A stretch of 64,000 nt of DNA, taken from contig NZ_FNDW01000003.1 of the NCBI RefSeq assembly GCF_900099685.1, positions 248,001 through 312,000 on the forward strand, in the 5' to 3' direction. Under the pieces are notes generated by a model. It saw only the letters and a program-made list of their open reading frames with translations, was not told where the DNA came from and ran no database searches. Every line of letters begins with the position of its first letter. Positions within the stretch are counted from its first letter, which is position 1. Made by a program: the position numbers and the translations under genes. Of the stretch, positions 1 through 10,401 are shown one piece after another. Source of the stretch: Chryseobacterium taeanense (lineage in GTDB: Bacteria; Bacteroidota; Bacteroidia; Flavobacteriales; Weeksellaceae).

Positions 1-1177
1 CCACAAAAGTTGTAGACTTATTGTCATATCTCACATTTTCTATTTGCCAATATGGATTGGGATTATGACCATACACCGTCCAGGCACCCATTGCCCCGGA
101 ATGAGCAAATTTAGTAACATCTACGTTTGTAGGTGTATTCAATAATTCATTATAAAGGTTAGGATCAGTTTCAGAAGTATGCTGATCTATCAAGTTGAAA
201 ACACCATCGATTCTAAAATTGCCTAACTTTTTACCTGCTTTAAAGAGGATATTATTTCTTTTCAGTTGATCCTGATCTACTACGAAATCATTCTGTACTC
301 TATTCAATGATAAAAACGCGTAAGAATCTCTACCTCCAACATTCATCGATATACCATTTTGATACAGAACACCTGTCTTAAAAAACTTTTTATAATTATC
401 TTTTATAGGAGCAAAAGCGCCAGTTATAAAACTACCATCAGCCTGAGGCAAACCAATCGGCAAAATCTGACCTGCTAAAGCAGGTGTAGAATAATCCGGC
501 CCCCAACTACCATTCTCGTAAGGAACCCAATTGGTTCCACCATATTCATTCGGATCAAAATCAGTTGGTTCGCCTACCCATCCCTGTCCATATCTTTGTT
601 GAACTTTAGGCAGCTTATAAATTGATGTAAAATCAATATTAGAACTTAATGTAAAAGTAATCTTTTCTGAATTACTTCCTTTTTTAGTCGTTACTATTAT
701 CGCACCATTACTCCCTTGAGAACCATATAATGCAGCGCCTTGTTGTCCTTTGATAACATTCACGCTTTCTATAACTTCAGGTGGCAATTGCTGGAAAATT
801 GTAGCAGTTGAAATTGCCCCATCAATAACAACAAGCGCACTATTGTCACCTGTAATTGATCTCTGACCACGAAGATTAATAGTTACCTGGGAGTTCACGC
901 TAGTGTTAGGAACATTAATTTGTAATCCAGAAACCTTCCCCGTTAATGCTTGTACGGCATTTGGATTTCCCGCTTTTTTAAGTTCATCTGTTTTAATAAC
1001 TGCATTACTACCAATTACTGCATCTTGCTTCTTTTTAATACCCAATGCGCCAGTAACAATTACTTCTTCAATAGTCTTTTCTTTAGTTATAGTGTCTTTT
1101 TTTGTTTCTTGTGCAAAAGCCGTTTGTCCCAAAAAGAACAACGCTCCCGCACTTAATACACGTAATTTAACATTCAT
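1..1177 (-). CDS. SusC/RagA-family TonB-dependent outer-membrane receptor, N-terminal part (cut by window edge)
   Basis: About 392 residues are in the window; the rest lies beyond base 1. I translated it from the ATG at 1177. A signal peptide (starts MNVKLRVLSAG, ends near AFAQ) is followed by a TonB-box-like stretch (EEVIVTGAL) and a plug domain with VVIDGA, ESVNVIKG and GSNGAIIVTTKKG, the usual SusC-family plug motifs. The start was chosen because the next receptor gene (2967-5786) begins with the same residues at the equivalent ATG. The carboxypeptidase-regulatory-like domain often found before the plug is absent in both. By family it would import a ligand, often a glycan or peptide, with a SusD lipoprotein; such a gene would be outside the window. 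The ligand cannot be told from sequence. Confidence 0.93.
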   Translation of the reverse strand, partial: MNVKLRVLSAGALFFLGQTAFAQETKKDTITKEKTIEEVIVTGALGIKKKQDAVIGSNAVIKTDELKKAGNPNAVQALTGKVSGLQINVPNTSVNSQVTINLRGQRSITGDNSALVVIDGAISTATIFQQLPPEVIESVNVIKGQQGAALYGSQGSNGAIIVTTKKGSNSEKITFTLSSNIDFTSIYKLPKVQQRYGQGWVGEPTDFDPNEYGGTNWVPYENGSWGPDYSTPALAGQILPIGLPQADGSFITGAFAPIKDNYKKFFKTGVLYQNGISMNVGGRDSYAFLSLNRVQNDFVVDQDQLKRNNILFKAGKKLGNFRIDGVFNLIDQHTSETDPNLYNELLNTPTNVDVTKFAHSGAMGAWTVYGHNPNPYWQIENVRYDNKSTTFV

Positions 1178-1204
1178 ATTAACAAATTTTAATATTTACA
1201 ATGG

Positions 1205-1236
1205 CAAATATGTTAATAAATATTAAAATTACCAAA
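1205..1236 (-). promoter_or_regulatory. Probable Bacteroidota-type promoter of the edge SusC gene
   Basis: On the minus strand, CATATTTG (1205-1212; one mismatch to TAnnTTTG) lies 20 bases from a TTTG at 1233-1236. The -7 box is 27 bases before the ATG. The same -7 octamer, spacer length and flanking bases occur before the second SusC gene. Confidence 0.45.
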
Positions 1237-1460
1237 CAACAAAATCACACAACTCCTTAATAATCAAATATATAATTTAACTAAACTTCGATTTTTAATT
1301 AATTTTTTTATCTCATAATTTATTTTTATAAAAAAAAATCTGTTATTAAATTTTATTCACTAGATTTATTTTATGTGAAAAAAATTATTTAGAATAGTTC
1401 TAAATTTTAATTAATCTATTAAAAACTAATTCTGCCAGTTTATTTTAGAATAGACATAAA

Positions 1461-1488
1461 AAAGCCGTCTCAAGTTTGAGACGGCTTT
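1461..1488 (-). terminator. Rho-independent terminator after susD-like gene
   Basis: A perfect 13-base inverted repeat (1461-1473 with 1476-1488) with almost no loop. Read on the minus strand it is followed by a run of six T. It sits 30 bases past the susD-like stop, so it ends the SusC/SusD transcript. Together with the promoter at 1205-1236 it accounts for most of the gene-free stretch 1178-1518; the AT-rich rest shows nothing else. Confidence 0.85.
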
Positions 1489-1518
1489 ATAGTTTATATT
1501 ATTACTTAAATCTTGGTA

Positions 1519-2961
1519 CTAATTGGAGTAGCCCGGATTTTGAACTACTGGTGTTCCAGGAACATTAATTTCAGCTCTTGGAATTGGGAATGCTAATAAA
1601 TTATTTCCAATATTCCTTACCTGAACCGCTGCTCCGGCAGTACTTCTCTGCGTAATCGGCTGTCCTCTTCTTAAAAGATCAAACATACCAAATCCTTCTC
1701 CTACGAATTCTTTTTTCTTTTCTAGATAGATGTCATCAAGAGTCACTGATGTGACAGGAGTATAATTTGATATTCTATTTTGTAAAATAAGATTATAATA
1801 TGTTACCGCTTTACTTGGGGTTCCTCCTGCATTTAATTCAGCTTCGGCTCCATTTAACAAAGCTTCTTCGTAGCGAACTAATTTTATATTATCAAAAGTA
1901 TTTGCATATTTACCATTAAGAACTAATCCTGTAGTGATACCATTAAGAATAGCACCTGAAGTGACACCTCCGTTAAGCCTTATATCATTAGTACTATAAG
2001 TATTTCTTAAAGCTGCTAGAACTTTCATGTTTCCATAACCAGAAGGCGCTGTTAATAATTTATATGATACTGATGTCGTACCTAAATCGCCTAAAGTTCC
2101 AATAGCCAATTCAAACATAGAGTTTTGAGCAGAAGTACTTCTAAAGCTATTAGCATAATCACCTCTTCCAATAACAGAATATTTACCAGCTGATACAACA
2201 TCATTAACTAAGCTTCTTACTTTTGCATAATCTCCTTTGTAAAGATAATACCTTGACATCAAAGTCTTTACTGAGATCGTATTTAAAACTGTTTTATCTG
2301 TATAATTATCTAACGCTGGACTCATTAAGGCGATAGCCTGATCAAAATCGCTTTCAATTTGAGTACGAACCTGAGTAACAGAAGCTCTTGGTTGAAGTGC
2401 AGTTGGATCGTATTTTGTAGGAATAACAATTCCATCAGTACCTCCTGAATATTCCTGCCCATATAGCCTTAAAGCATCAAAGAATGCCAATGCTCTTGCA
2501 GCATAAGACTGACCTTTAAGATAATTTGCTTTGGCAGTAATAGCAGCAGGATCGGCACTGGCTTTCCACGTAAGCGGAGAAGCCGGCTGATTGTTAATTA
2601 CAGTATTCGCCAATGCAACGACTCTGTACATTTGTGTATAAGGACCAGAGGCATAGGCATCACTCGACAACATTGAATAATTACTTACCGTATTGTAATA
2701 GCCACTTGCATTATTGGAAAACATATTATCACTTCTGATTTCCGCGATCATAAGGAAATCACAACCATAATAATTTGTACTTCTCATTGCATTATATTGA
2801 CCTCTTACAGTAGACTCCATCTCTTCAATAGAAACAAGAGGGCGCTGTTCAATAGACTGAAAAAATTCAGTTTCAATAAAATCATTACTACAAGACGTTA
2901 ATAATGTTCCTGCAGACATGCATATAAATACATATTTTAATATACTATTTTTCATTTTCAT
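1519..2961 (-). CDS. SusD/RagB-family outer-membrane lipoprotein
   Basis: 480 residues, a usual length for SusD proteins. A lipoprotein signal peptide ends in a lipobox (LLTSC, Cys near residue 24), so the mature protein should be lipid-anchored on the outer membrane. The helical, TPR-like body and a C-terminal region with LLRRGQP and NPGY are typical of the family. SusD proteins cap the SusC barrel and bind the substrate at the cell surface. The gene starts 5 bases after the stop of the SusC-type gene, so they are cotranscribed and should form one SusCD pair. There are two possible ATGs (2961, 2955); the first is used. The ligand is unknown. Confidence 0.93.
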   Translation of the reverse strand: MKMKNSILKYVFICMSAGTLLTSCSNDFIETEFFQSIEQRPLVSIEEMESTVRGQYNAMRSTNYYGCDFLMIAEIRSDNMFSNNASGYYNTVSNYSMLSSDAYASGPYTQMYRVVALANTVINNQPASPLTWKASADPAAITAKANYLKGQSYAARALAFFDALRLYGQEYSGGTDGIVIPTKYDPTALQPRASVTQVRTQIESDFDQAIALMSPALDNYTDKTVLNTISVKTLMSRYYLYKGDYAKVRSLVNDVVSAGKYSVIGRGDYANSFRSTSAQNSMFELAIGTLGDLGTTSVSYKLLTAPSGYGNMKVLAALRNTYSTNDIRLNGGVTSGAILNGITTGLVLNGKYANTFDNIKLVRYEEALLNGAEAELNAGGTPSKAVTYYNLILQNRISNYTPVTSVTLDDIYLEKKKEFVGEGFGMFDLLRRGQPITQRSTAGAAVQVRNIGNNLLAFPIPRAEINVPGTPVVQNPGYSN

Positions 2962-2966
2962 CTTTT

Positions 2967-5786
2967 TTAAAATTGCAGGTTAAAACCTAATGAATACGTT
3001 TTTTGTATTGGTAAATTAAGGTTATTAGTTGTAGTCAGGTTATTTTCAGGATCAAATCTTAAAGTATCATCATAAAGATGTGTCCAGATATTATTTCCTT
3101 GAACATACACTTCAAATCCTGTCATTCCTGTTCCCTTAAGCATATCAGCATTAAATTTATATCCGATTTTAATATTGCTTAATCTTAAATAATCTGTTTT
3201 TGATAAATATCTTGTAGATATTCTATTAGATAAACTAGAATTATTATAGACAGGTTTTGGATTTGCCGCATTAGGATTCTCAGGTGTCCAGAAATCCAGC
3301 TGATCCGTACTACCAACATAGTTGTAGCTATACTGTCCATCAGACTGTGTATAATTCGCCCAATCGTTAATAACCTTACCGCCAAAGCCGAATGTTGCTA
3401 ACGCTTCTAAACTGAAGCCTTTGTACGCTACCCTTGTATTAACTCCACCATAATATTTAGCAAAATTACTGCCTTGTACAGCTAACTGAGCATCATTATA
3501 ATTGGAAGTAGTTTCGCCGTCAACTCCATTTTTGTACCATAAAGCGTTACCATTTGAAGCATCTACCCCAGCCCATTTTCTCATATAATATGTTCCTACA
3601 GATTCACCTTCTCTAAGAATAGTGGAGCCGGAAATTATATCTTGTCCTCCATATAATGAAGTAATCTCATTCTTTAATGTGCTGAAGTTACCACCTAATG
3701 ACCAATAGAAATTATCATTATTAAAGATTTCTCCATTCACAGCAAATTCAAATCCTTTGTTAACTAAAGAACCAATATTTCTGTCATAAGAAGCTAAACC
3801 TTGTGCTAAAGAAAGTGGTTGAGCAAATACAAGATCTTTGGTTTCTTTATTGTAATATTCAACAGTGAATGTTAATCTGTTTTTGAATAATCCCGCATCG
3901 ATTCCAACACTTAAAGGGTTAATAGTCTCCCATTTTAAATCAGGATTATAAACACCACCATAAGTAGCTGCTGCCAAGTCATTATAGTTTGTAGTAAATG
4001 CATACAATGAATAAGGGCTACTCGAGATCTGATTTCCTACTTTACCATAAGAAGCTCTTAATTTGAATAGCGAAATTTCATTAAGATCTTTCACAAAATT
4101 TATTCTTGCTAAATCTACAGCAAGTCCAACTGAGTAAAAATTGCCCCATTTCTGATCTGTTGTAAAATTAGAAAGAGCATCCCTTCTGTACGCTGCATCA
4201 ACAGTTATCAATCTGTCAAAATTATAGTTTACAGTAGCAGCATAACCAGTTCTTGAACTTCTCCCTCTTTCTCCTAAGAATGAAGCTGGTTTTACGAAGT
4301 TACTTAATGATTCTAGCGTTGGAGAACCTACAGAAGTAGCACCCGCTCCCACAGCATGATTCTGTCTTTGATACGCTTCCTGAATTAAACGCAAATCAAA
4401 GTTATTTTTATCACCGACTTTGAAGTTGTAACTTAAGATATTCTGTAAATTCCAGTTGAAGAATCTTTCAATAGATTCTGTTTTTCTACCATTTACCTGA
4501 TATCCATCTCCGTGGATAGGATTCAGATATGTATTATTTTCAACATTCAGGAATTCTCCACCTAAAACAAATCTGTAATTTAAGTTCTTTAAAATTTTGT
4601 AATCTGCATTTACATTTGCAAATACTCTTGCCGTTTCTGCTCTGTAATAATTGTTTTCTGCAAGGTAAGCATTGTTGAACAAGTTATTGCTTAATCTCCC
4701 GTTAACTCCAAGATAGTAAGTTCCGTCTGTATTATAAGCAGGATCCGTAGGTCTTGCAAATAATTCAGTTAAAATAGGATTTGAGAATGCCCCACCATTG
4801 TTAAGTGTATTAATTTTACTATATGCCAATTGAATATCTGATCCTATTTTCAATCTGTCAGAAGCATCATAATTCACTTTACTTGTGAATGCCATTCTCT
4901 TAAAATCAGAACCTTTGATTTCACTTTCTTGTAAAAAATAACTAGCTGAATTATAGTAAGTAACCTTATCATTCCCTCCACTGATGGAAGCATTGATAGA
5001 TTGCTGGTATGCAGATCTGCTTAAAACTTTTCTCCAATCTGTATTGTTAGAAGTTGTGTATATATTTTGCAAATCAGCATTAATATTTCCGGCAATAGCT
5101 TCTTGCACAAATTCTTCAGGACTAATATTGAAGTAGTTTCCAAATGTATGTGATAATAAATATCTGTATTGCTCAGTATTTAATCCTCTCTGCCCTTCAA
5201 TTGCTCTGGAATTGGTACCATGTTCAAAATTAATATTAATTTTTGGTTTTCCTTTTTTACCGGATTTTGTAGTAATAATAACTACACCGGCTCCGGCATC
5301 AGCTCCATAAACAGCTGTTGAAGCAGCATCCTTAAGTACGGTCATACTTTCAATATCATCCGTATTTAAATTAGCTAAAGCATTAGCAGTGATTGCTCCT
5401 CTCGTTAAGTCTCCAGAAGTGACTCTTACACCATCAATAATATAAATAGGATTTACTCCTCCATTAACTGATGAAATACCTCTTACTCTCACACTTGCAA
5501 ATCCACCAGGTTGCCCTGAAGCATTTCCTGTCTGCACTCCAGATACTCTTCCTTGTAACATCTTATCCACTGATGCAACAGGTACATTTTCAATAGCATC
5601 AGATTTAATGGTACCTACAGCTCCTGTTAGTTCCGTAACCGTCTTTTTCTGTCCAAAACCAACCATTACAACCTCTTCAATCTGCTGCTCTTTTACAGTA
5701 TCATTCTTTGCTTTTTGTGCTAAAACCGTTTGTCCTCCTATAAAAAACATAACGCCAGCACTTAATACACGTAATTTCACATTCAT
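2967..5786 (-). CDS. SusC/RagA-family TonB-dependent outer-membrane receptor
   Basis: 939 residues: a signal peptide ending near VLAQ, a TonB-box-like stretch (EEVVMVGFGQKK, about residues 36-47), a plug domain (YIIDGVRV; VLKDAASTAVYG; GVVIITTKSG) and a long beta-barrel ending in aromatic-rich LGFNLQF, as expected for outer-membrane insertion. The VLKDAAS/YGADAGAGVVIITTK pattern is diagnostic of the SusC family. It is at the short end for SusC because the N-terminal regulatory-like domain is missing. First gene of a two-gene operon with the SusD-like gene. It should use TonB energy to import an unknown ligand. It differs clearly in sequence from the receptor at 1-1177 apart from the near-identical signal peptide. 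Confidence 0.95.
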   Translation of the reverse strand: MNVKLRVLSAGVMFFIGGQTVLAQKAKNDTVKEQQIEEVVMVGFGQKKTVTELTGAVGTIKSDAIENVPVASVDKMLQGRVSGVQTGNASGQPGGFASVRVRGISSVNGGVNPIYIIDGVRVTSGDLTRGAITANALANLNTDDIESMTVLKDAASTAVYGADAGAGVVIITTKSGKKGKPKININFEHGTNSRAIEGQRGLNTEQYRYLLSHTFGNYFNISPEEFVQEAIAGNINADLQNIYTTSNNTDWRKVLSRSAYQQSINASISGGNDKVTYYNSASYFLQESEIKGSDFKRMAFTSKVNYDASDRLKIGSDIQLAYSKINTLNNGGAFSNPILTELFARPTDPAYNTDGTYYLGVNGRLSNNLFNNAYLAENNYYRAETARVFANVNADYKILKNLNYRFVLGGEFLNVENNTYLNPIHGDGYQVNGRKTESIERFFNWNLQNILSYNFKVGDKNNFDLRLIQEAYQRQNHAVGAGATSVGSPTLESLSNFVKPASFLGERGRSSRTGYAATVNYNFDRLITVDAAYRRDALSNFTTDQKWGNFYSVGLAVDLARINFVKDLNEISLFKLRASYGKVGNQISSSPYSLYAFTTNYNDLAAATYGGVYNPDLKWETINPLSVGIDAGLFKNRLTFTVEYYNKETKDLVFAQPLSLAQGLASYDRNIGSLVNKGFEFAVNGEIFNNDNFYWSLGGNFSTLKNEITSLYGGQDIISGSTILREGESVGTYYMRKWAGVDASNGNALWYKNGVDGETTSNYNDAQLAVQGSNFAKYYGGVNTRVAYKGFSLEALATFGFGGKVINDWANYTQSDGQYSYNYVGSTDQLDFWTPENPNAANPKPVYNNSSLSNRISTRYLSKTDYLRLSNIKIGYKFNADMLKGTGMTGFEVYVQGNNIWTHLYDDTLRFDPENNLTTTNNLNLPIQKTYSLGFNLQF

Positions 5787-5820
5787 ATTAACAAATTTTA
5801 ATATTTTTAAAAAAAGTAAA

Positions 5821-5851
5821 CAAATATGTTAATAAATTTTAACACAGACAA
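5821..5851 (-). promoter_or_regulatory. Probable Bacteroidota-type promoter of the SusC/SusD operon
   Basis: On the minus strand, CATATTTG (5821-5828) lies 20 bases from TTG (5849-5851), 35 bases before the ATG. Arrangement and octamer match the promoter proposed at 1205-1236. With the terminator at 6050-6073 this accounts for the recognisable content of the gene-free stretch 5787-6097. Confidence 0.45.
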
Positions 5852-6049
5852 TTTTTATGTTTCACATTTTATCAAAATAATATTGTTATCATGACATAGA
5901 TACAATTGATTTAACGAATTTTTTATACTAAAATAATAATGATTAATATTTTTAAGTGACAAATACTGCTGAATGAAAAATTTTAACACACATTAGTTAA
6001 ATGTTAAAATTTTATTTAGAATTATTATAAATTTAATTACTAATAAAAA

Positions 6050-6073
6050 AACCCGCTTTATAAAAAGCGGGTT
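6050..6073 (-). terminator. Rho-independent terminator of the rimP-nusA-infB operon
   Basis: A perfect 10-base stem (6050-6059 with 6064-6073) and a four-base loop. On the minus strand it is followed by a T-rich run. It sits 25 bases after the infB stop. Confidence 0.85.
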
Positions 6074-6097
6074 AATCATAGTTATACACTATATATA

Positions 6098-9073
6098 TTA
6101 CTTCAATTTCTTCTTCACTGCAACTTCCTCATACACCTCAAGGATATCACCAATTTCAATATCATTGTAACCTTTAAGGTTCAAACCACATTCGTAGCCT
6201 TTGGTAACTTCTTTTACGTCGTCTTTGAAACGTTTTAAGCTTTCAAGTTCTCCTTCGAATTTAACGATACCATCTCTCAATAGACGTATTTTTGATTGTC
6301 TTGTAACCTTACCGGTAAGAACCATACAACCTGCGATTGTTCCTACTTTTGAAATTTTGAATACTTCACGGATCTCAACATTACCAATCACCTGCTCCTG
6401 AATTTCCGGAGAAAGCATTCCCTCCATCGCTTCTTTCACCTCGTCGATCGCTTTGTAGATTACAGAATACGTTCTGATCTCGATTTCTTCACGGTCAGCC
6501 AAGTCTTTTGCATTAGCTCCAGCTCTAACGTTGAATCCAATGATAATTGCATCAGATGCTGCGGCGAGGTTGATATCAGATTCTGTGATTTGCCCAACAC
6601 CTGAGTGGAGAATTTTCACACTAATTTCCTCTGTTGATAATCTCTGTAATTGATCAGAAAGTGCTTCCACAGAACCATCTACGTCACCTTTAAGAATAAT
6701 ATTTAATTCCTTAAATTCACCTAAAGCAATACGTCTTCCCAATTCCTCAAGCGTCGTATGCTTTTTAGTTCTGATTGATAATTCTCTCTGAAGCTGTTCT
6801 CTCTTATTAGCAATGGCCTTACCTTCGCTTTCGTCAGCATATACTCTGAATTTATCACCAGCGGTAGGCGCTCCGTCAAGACCTAAAATTGTAGCCGGGA
6901 TTGACGGTCCTGCTTCTGCAAGATTTTTACCTCTTTCATCAAGTAATGCTTTTACTTTACCATGATTTTTACCAGCAACAACATAGTCTCCAACTTTTAA
7001 AGTTCCAGATTGCACCAACATCGTTGCCACATACCCTCTACCTTTATCTAAGGAAGCCTCAATAACAACGCCATTTGCAGAACGTGCAGGATTAGCTTTT
7101 AATTCAAGAATTTCTGCCTGTAATAATACTTTTTCCAACAAAAGATCAATATTATTACCCATTTTAGCTGAAATCTCCTGTGCCTGAACATTTCCTCCCC
7201 ATTCTTCCACTAAAACAGGTGGATTTAAGCCTGATAGTTGCTGACGAATATTATCCGGATTTGCATTTGGTTTATCAACCTTGTTGATCGCAATAATCAT
7301 CGGCACTTGTGCAGCCTGAGCGTGAGCAATCGCTTCTTTTGTCTGAGGCATTACATCATCATCCGCAGCAATTACAATAATTGCAATATCGGTGATTTGT
7401 GCACCTCTAGCTCTCATCGCGGTAAAGGCTTCGTGACCAGGCGTATCTAAGAATGTAATTCTCTGACCATTTTCCAGTTTCACGTTATAAGCACCAATGT
7501 GCTGGGTAATTCCTCCGGATTCACCTGCAATAACGTTCGTTTTTCTGATGTAATCCAGTAATGATGTTTTACCGTGGTCAACGTGACCCATTACGGTAAC
7601 TACTGGTGCTCTTGAAACTAAATTTTCTTCATTATCAATTTCATCTTCAGTTTCAGTTTCTTCAAGATCTGCATCAGAGAATTCAATTTTATACCCAAAT
7701 TCATCAGCTACTAATAACAAGGTGTCTGCTTCCAGTCTTTGGTTCATAGTAACCATTACACCTAATGAGAAGCAAGCTGAAATTACTTCTGTAGGAGATA
7801 CATTCATTAAACTCGCCAATTCACCTACTGTGATGAATTCCGTTACTTTTAATGTTCTGTCTGCCGCATCAATTTCCTGCTGACGTTCATCCTGCTCTCT
7901 ACGGAAGTTTCTCTTATCTTTTCTATGTTTCGCAGATTTTGATTTCCCCCCTTTATTGGTTAATTTTTCAAGAGTTTCCTTGATTTGATTTTTCACCTGC
8001 TCATCCGTAAGCTCAACAGGCATTGTTCTTTGCCCAGGTCTGTTGTTTCCAAATCGGTTTCCACCTTGTCCTGGAGGACGATTACCCTGTCCAGGAGGAC
8101 GATTACCCTGATTATTGTTTCCAAAACGGTTTCCACCTTGGCCACCCTGACCCTGAGGACGGTTTTGACCTCCCTGATTATTGTTTCCAAATCGGTTTCC
8201 GCCTTGGCCTTGAGGACGGTTTCCGCCTTGTCCACCCTGACCTTGAGGACGATTTTGACCGCCTTGTTGATTGTTATTTCCTCCCTGTTGGTTCTGGCCT
8301 CCAGGCTTTTCAATTCTTTTTCTTTTCTTTTTAGCACCAGCTCCCTGTTTAGGGGCAAACTGTGTTAAATCGATTTTTTCACCAACAATTTTAGGACCGT
8401 CAAGTTTTTGGTAAACGGTTTCAATTTTCTGAGGTTCCTGCGATTCTTCTTCCTGTTTTGGAGTTTCTTTTTTCTCTTCTACAGGTTTTGATGGAACTTC
8501 TACAGCTGGTTTTGGCGTTTCTTTTACCGCCTGAGCTGTTTTTTCCACAGGTTTCGTTTCTTCTTTTTTATCTTCTGTTTTCGGTTTGTCTTTTTTCACC
8601 GGTCTGTTTCTAGACTCGATCTGAGACAAATCTATTTTATCCAGAACTTTGAATTCCTGTTTTTCAGGAGTTGCTTTCACTTCAGGTGCAGCCTCTTCTT
8701 TTTTCTCTTCCACCACAGGTTCCGGTTTCGGAGCAGGAGTTTCTTCCACTTCAGGTTTTTTAGGCTCTAAGTCTATTTTACCTAAAATCTTAGTTTCCGG
8801 TTTATTAGCTTTAGCTCTTATTACTTCAGGGGTTTTCTTTTCTTCAATTTCCAGTTTTTCTTCCGGAACTTTTGTGATCACCACCTCATGGGAAGCCTTT
8901 CGCTGTTCGCCGTCCTTGGCAAACTCAGCCTCCAATGCAGAATATGCCGCTTCTTCCAATTGAGCGTTAGGATTGCTTTCAACCTCAATGCCCTTTGACT
9001 GTAAAAATTCTACTAATCTGGACATGGAAATATTGAATTCCTTAACCGCTTTATTTAATCTAATTTTTGGCAT
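6098..9073 (-). CDS. infB: Translation initiation factor IF-2
   Basis: 991 residues. IF-2 is the GTPase that places initiator tRNA on the small ribosomal subunit and promotes subunit joining. An IF2-N domain (about 1-55) is followed by a long charged Pro/Glu/Lys-rich linker and a Gly/Asn/Gln/Arg-rich repeat tract (about 250-345). A second IF2-N region follows, then the G domain: G1 GHVDHGKT (496-503), G3 DTPGH (543-547), G4 NKVD (597-600). Domains II-IV end the protein. The core is fully conserved; the linker is low-complexity and accounts for the large size. It is the last gene of rimP-nusA-infB, 77 bases after nusA, and the terminator at 6050-6073 follows. Confidence 0.98.
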   Translation of the reverse strand: MPKIRLNKAVKEFNISMSRLVEFLQSKGIEVESNPNAQLEEAAYSALEAEFAKDGEQRKASHEVVITKVPEEKLEIEEKKTPEVIRAKANKPETKILGKIDLEPKKPEVEETPAPKPEPVVEEKKEEAAPEVKATPEKQEFKVLDKIDLSQIESRNRPVKKDKPKTEDKKEETKPVEKTAQAVKETPKPAVEVPSKPVEEKKETPKQEEESQEPQKIETVYQKLDGPKIVGEKIDLTQFAPKQGAGAKKKRKRIEKPGGQNQQGGNNNQQGGQNRPQGQGGQGGNRPQGQGGNRFGNNNQGGQNRPQGQGGQGGNRFGNNNQGNRPPGQGNRPPGQGGNRFGNNRPGQRTMPVELTDEQVKNQIKETLEKLTNKGGKSKSAKHRKDKRNFRREQDERQQEIDAADRTLKVTEFITVGELASLMNVSPTEVISACFSLGVMVTMNQRLEADTLLLVADEFGYKIEFSDADLEETETEDEIDNEENLVSRAPVVTVMGHVDHGKTSLLDYIRKTNVIAGESGGITQHIGAYNVKLENGQRITFLDTPGHEAFTAMRARGAQITDIAIIVIAADDDVMPQTKEAIAHAQAAQVPMIIAINKVDKPNANPDNIRQQLSGLNPPVLVEEWGGNVQAQEISAKMGNNIDLLLEKVLLQAEILELKANPARSANGVVIEASLDKGRGYVATMLVQSGTLKVGDYVVAGKNHGKVKALLDERGKNLAEAGPSIPATILGLDGAPTAGDKFRVYADESEGKAIANKREQLQRELSIRTKKHTTLEELGRRIALGEFKELNIILKGDVDGSVEALSDQLQRLSTEEISVKILHSGVGQITESDINLAAASDAIIIGFNVRAGANAKDLADREEIEIRTYSVIYKAIDEVKEAMEGMLSPEIQEQVIGNVEIREVFKISKVGTIAGCMVLTGKVTRQSKIRLLRDGIVKFEGELESLKRFKDDVKEVTKGYECGLNLKGYNDIEIGDILEVYEEVAVKKKLK
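8040..8335 (-). repeat. Low-complexity repeat tract inside infB
   Basis: DNA encoding repeated units of the type [11 protein letters not shown] and [12 protein letters not shown] (about residues 250-345 of IF-2). The near-identical nucleotide units produce long open frames on the other strand that are not genes. Such tracts change length easily by slippage and recombination. Confidence 0.85.
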
Positions 9074-9150
9074 CTATATTATTTACTGTTTTTTAATTCT
9101 TAAAATTAAAGTATTTCTTTTTTACTGTTTATTAAAATTTAATTAAAATC

Positions 9151-10386
9151 TTAATCTTCAAATTCTTCTCTCAGAATACGTTTCACTTCTTCAATGGTTT
9201 CTTCTTCAAGATCTACCATATTCAATAAACTCTCAGTTTCTTTATCCAGAACCGATTTCGCAGTCGTAAGACCTACTTTCTTGAATTCATCAATAATCCA
9301 CTGGTCGATGTCATCATTGAATTCTTTCAATTCAACGTCATCATCTTCGCTGGATTCTCTGTGTACATCAATCTCATAACCTGTCAACCAAGAAGCAAGT
9401 CTGATATTCTGTCCCTGTTTTCCGATCACTTTCGAGATTTCTTCAACAGGTGTATATACCAAAGCGTATGTACTGTTTTCGTTAATGTCGATTTTATTGA
9501 TGGTAACATTTCCTAATGCTCTCTTCACTAAAATCTCAGGGTTTTTCGACCACTGAATAACATCAATATTTTCATTTCTCAACTCTCTTACAACGCCATG
9601 AATTCTGGATCCTTTCACACCCACACAAGCTCCTACCGGATCAATTCTGTCATCGTAAGCATCTACTGCAATCTTCGCCTTTTCACCAGGAATTCTTACT
9701 ACCTTTTTCAGCATAATTGTTCCGTCCTGAATTTCGGGAATTTCCAGTTCTAATAATTTCTCAAGGAATTTAGGTGCAGTTCTGGAAATAATGATCTGTG
9801 GTTTTGAACCTTTGAAATCTACCGTTTCAACAATAGCTCTGATGTTTTCACCTTTTTTAAAGAAATCGGATGGGATCTGATTTTCTTTAGGCAAGATAAA
9901 TTCATTTCCTTCATCATCCAATAAAATTACGTGCTTATGGCGAATATGGTGAATTTCTCCGACTACAATTTCCCCGATTCTGTCTTTAAACTGCTCATAC
10001 AACATCGCGTTGTTGTGTTCCTGCAATTTCGTAGCCAAAATCTGCTTCAGCGTAAGGATATTTCTTCTTCCGAGCTGTGCAACAGGAATTTCCATAGTAA
10101 AATCCTCACCTACCTCGAAAGTAGGATCTATTTTTTTAGCTTCAGAGATTTCGATTTCCAGATCATCATCTTCCGACATTTCATCTTCTACAATGGTTTT
10201 ATTTAAAAATATCTGAAAATCTCCTTTATCAGGGTTTACTATCACATCAAAATGATCGTCTGAATCATATCTTTTTCTCAAAAGAGTTTTCAGTGAATCT
10301 TCAATAATCGCCATTAGATCAATCTTACTGATCCCCTTTTCGTCTTTAAAATCACCAAAGGATTCAATCAACGCTATATTGTCCAT
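9151..10386 (-). CDS. nusA: Transcription termination/antitermination factor NusA
   Basis: 411 residues: NusA N-terminal RNA-polymerase-binding domain (about 1-130, including the SEAKKIDPTFEVGE stretch), an S1 domain (about 135-200), then two KH domains with DPVGACVGVKGSRI and VIGKQGQNIRLAS. It has an acidic C-terminal tail and lacks the two C-terminal acidic repeats of E. coli NusA, which is normal outside the gamma-proteobacteria. NusA binds RNA polymerase and nascent RNA and tunes pausing and termination. The gene is 15 bases after rimP and precedes infB, the classic order. Confidence 0.98.
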   Translation of the reverse strand: MDNIALIESFGDFKDEKGISKIDLMAIIEDSLKTLLRKRYDSDDHFDVIVNPDKGDFQIFLNKTIVEDEMSEDDDLEIEISEAKKIDPTFEVGEDFTMEIPVAQLGRRNILTLKQILATKLQEHNNAMLYEQFKDRIGEIVVGEIHHIRHKHVILLDDEGNEFILPKENQIPSDFFKKGENIRAIVETVDFKGSKPQIIISRTAPKFLEKLLELEIPEIQDGTIMLKKVVRIPGEKAKIAVDAYDDRIDPVGACVGVKGSRIHGVVRELRNENIDVIQWSKNPEILVKRALGNVTINKIDINENSTYALVYTPVEEISKVIGKQGQNIRLASWLTGYEIDVHRESSEDDDVELKEFNDDIDQWIIDEFKKVGLTTAKSVLDKETESLLNMVDLEEETIEEVKRILREEFED

Positions 10387-10401
10387 TTATTCTTTTTCTT
10401 T

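Noticed and set aside
7985-8368. Open frames on both strands across the IF-2 repeat tract
   Set aside because: They are shadows produced by the repeated Gly/Asn/Gln/Arg codons of infB; their translations are themselves repetitive and have no start context.
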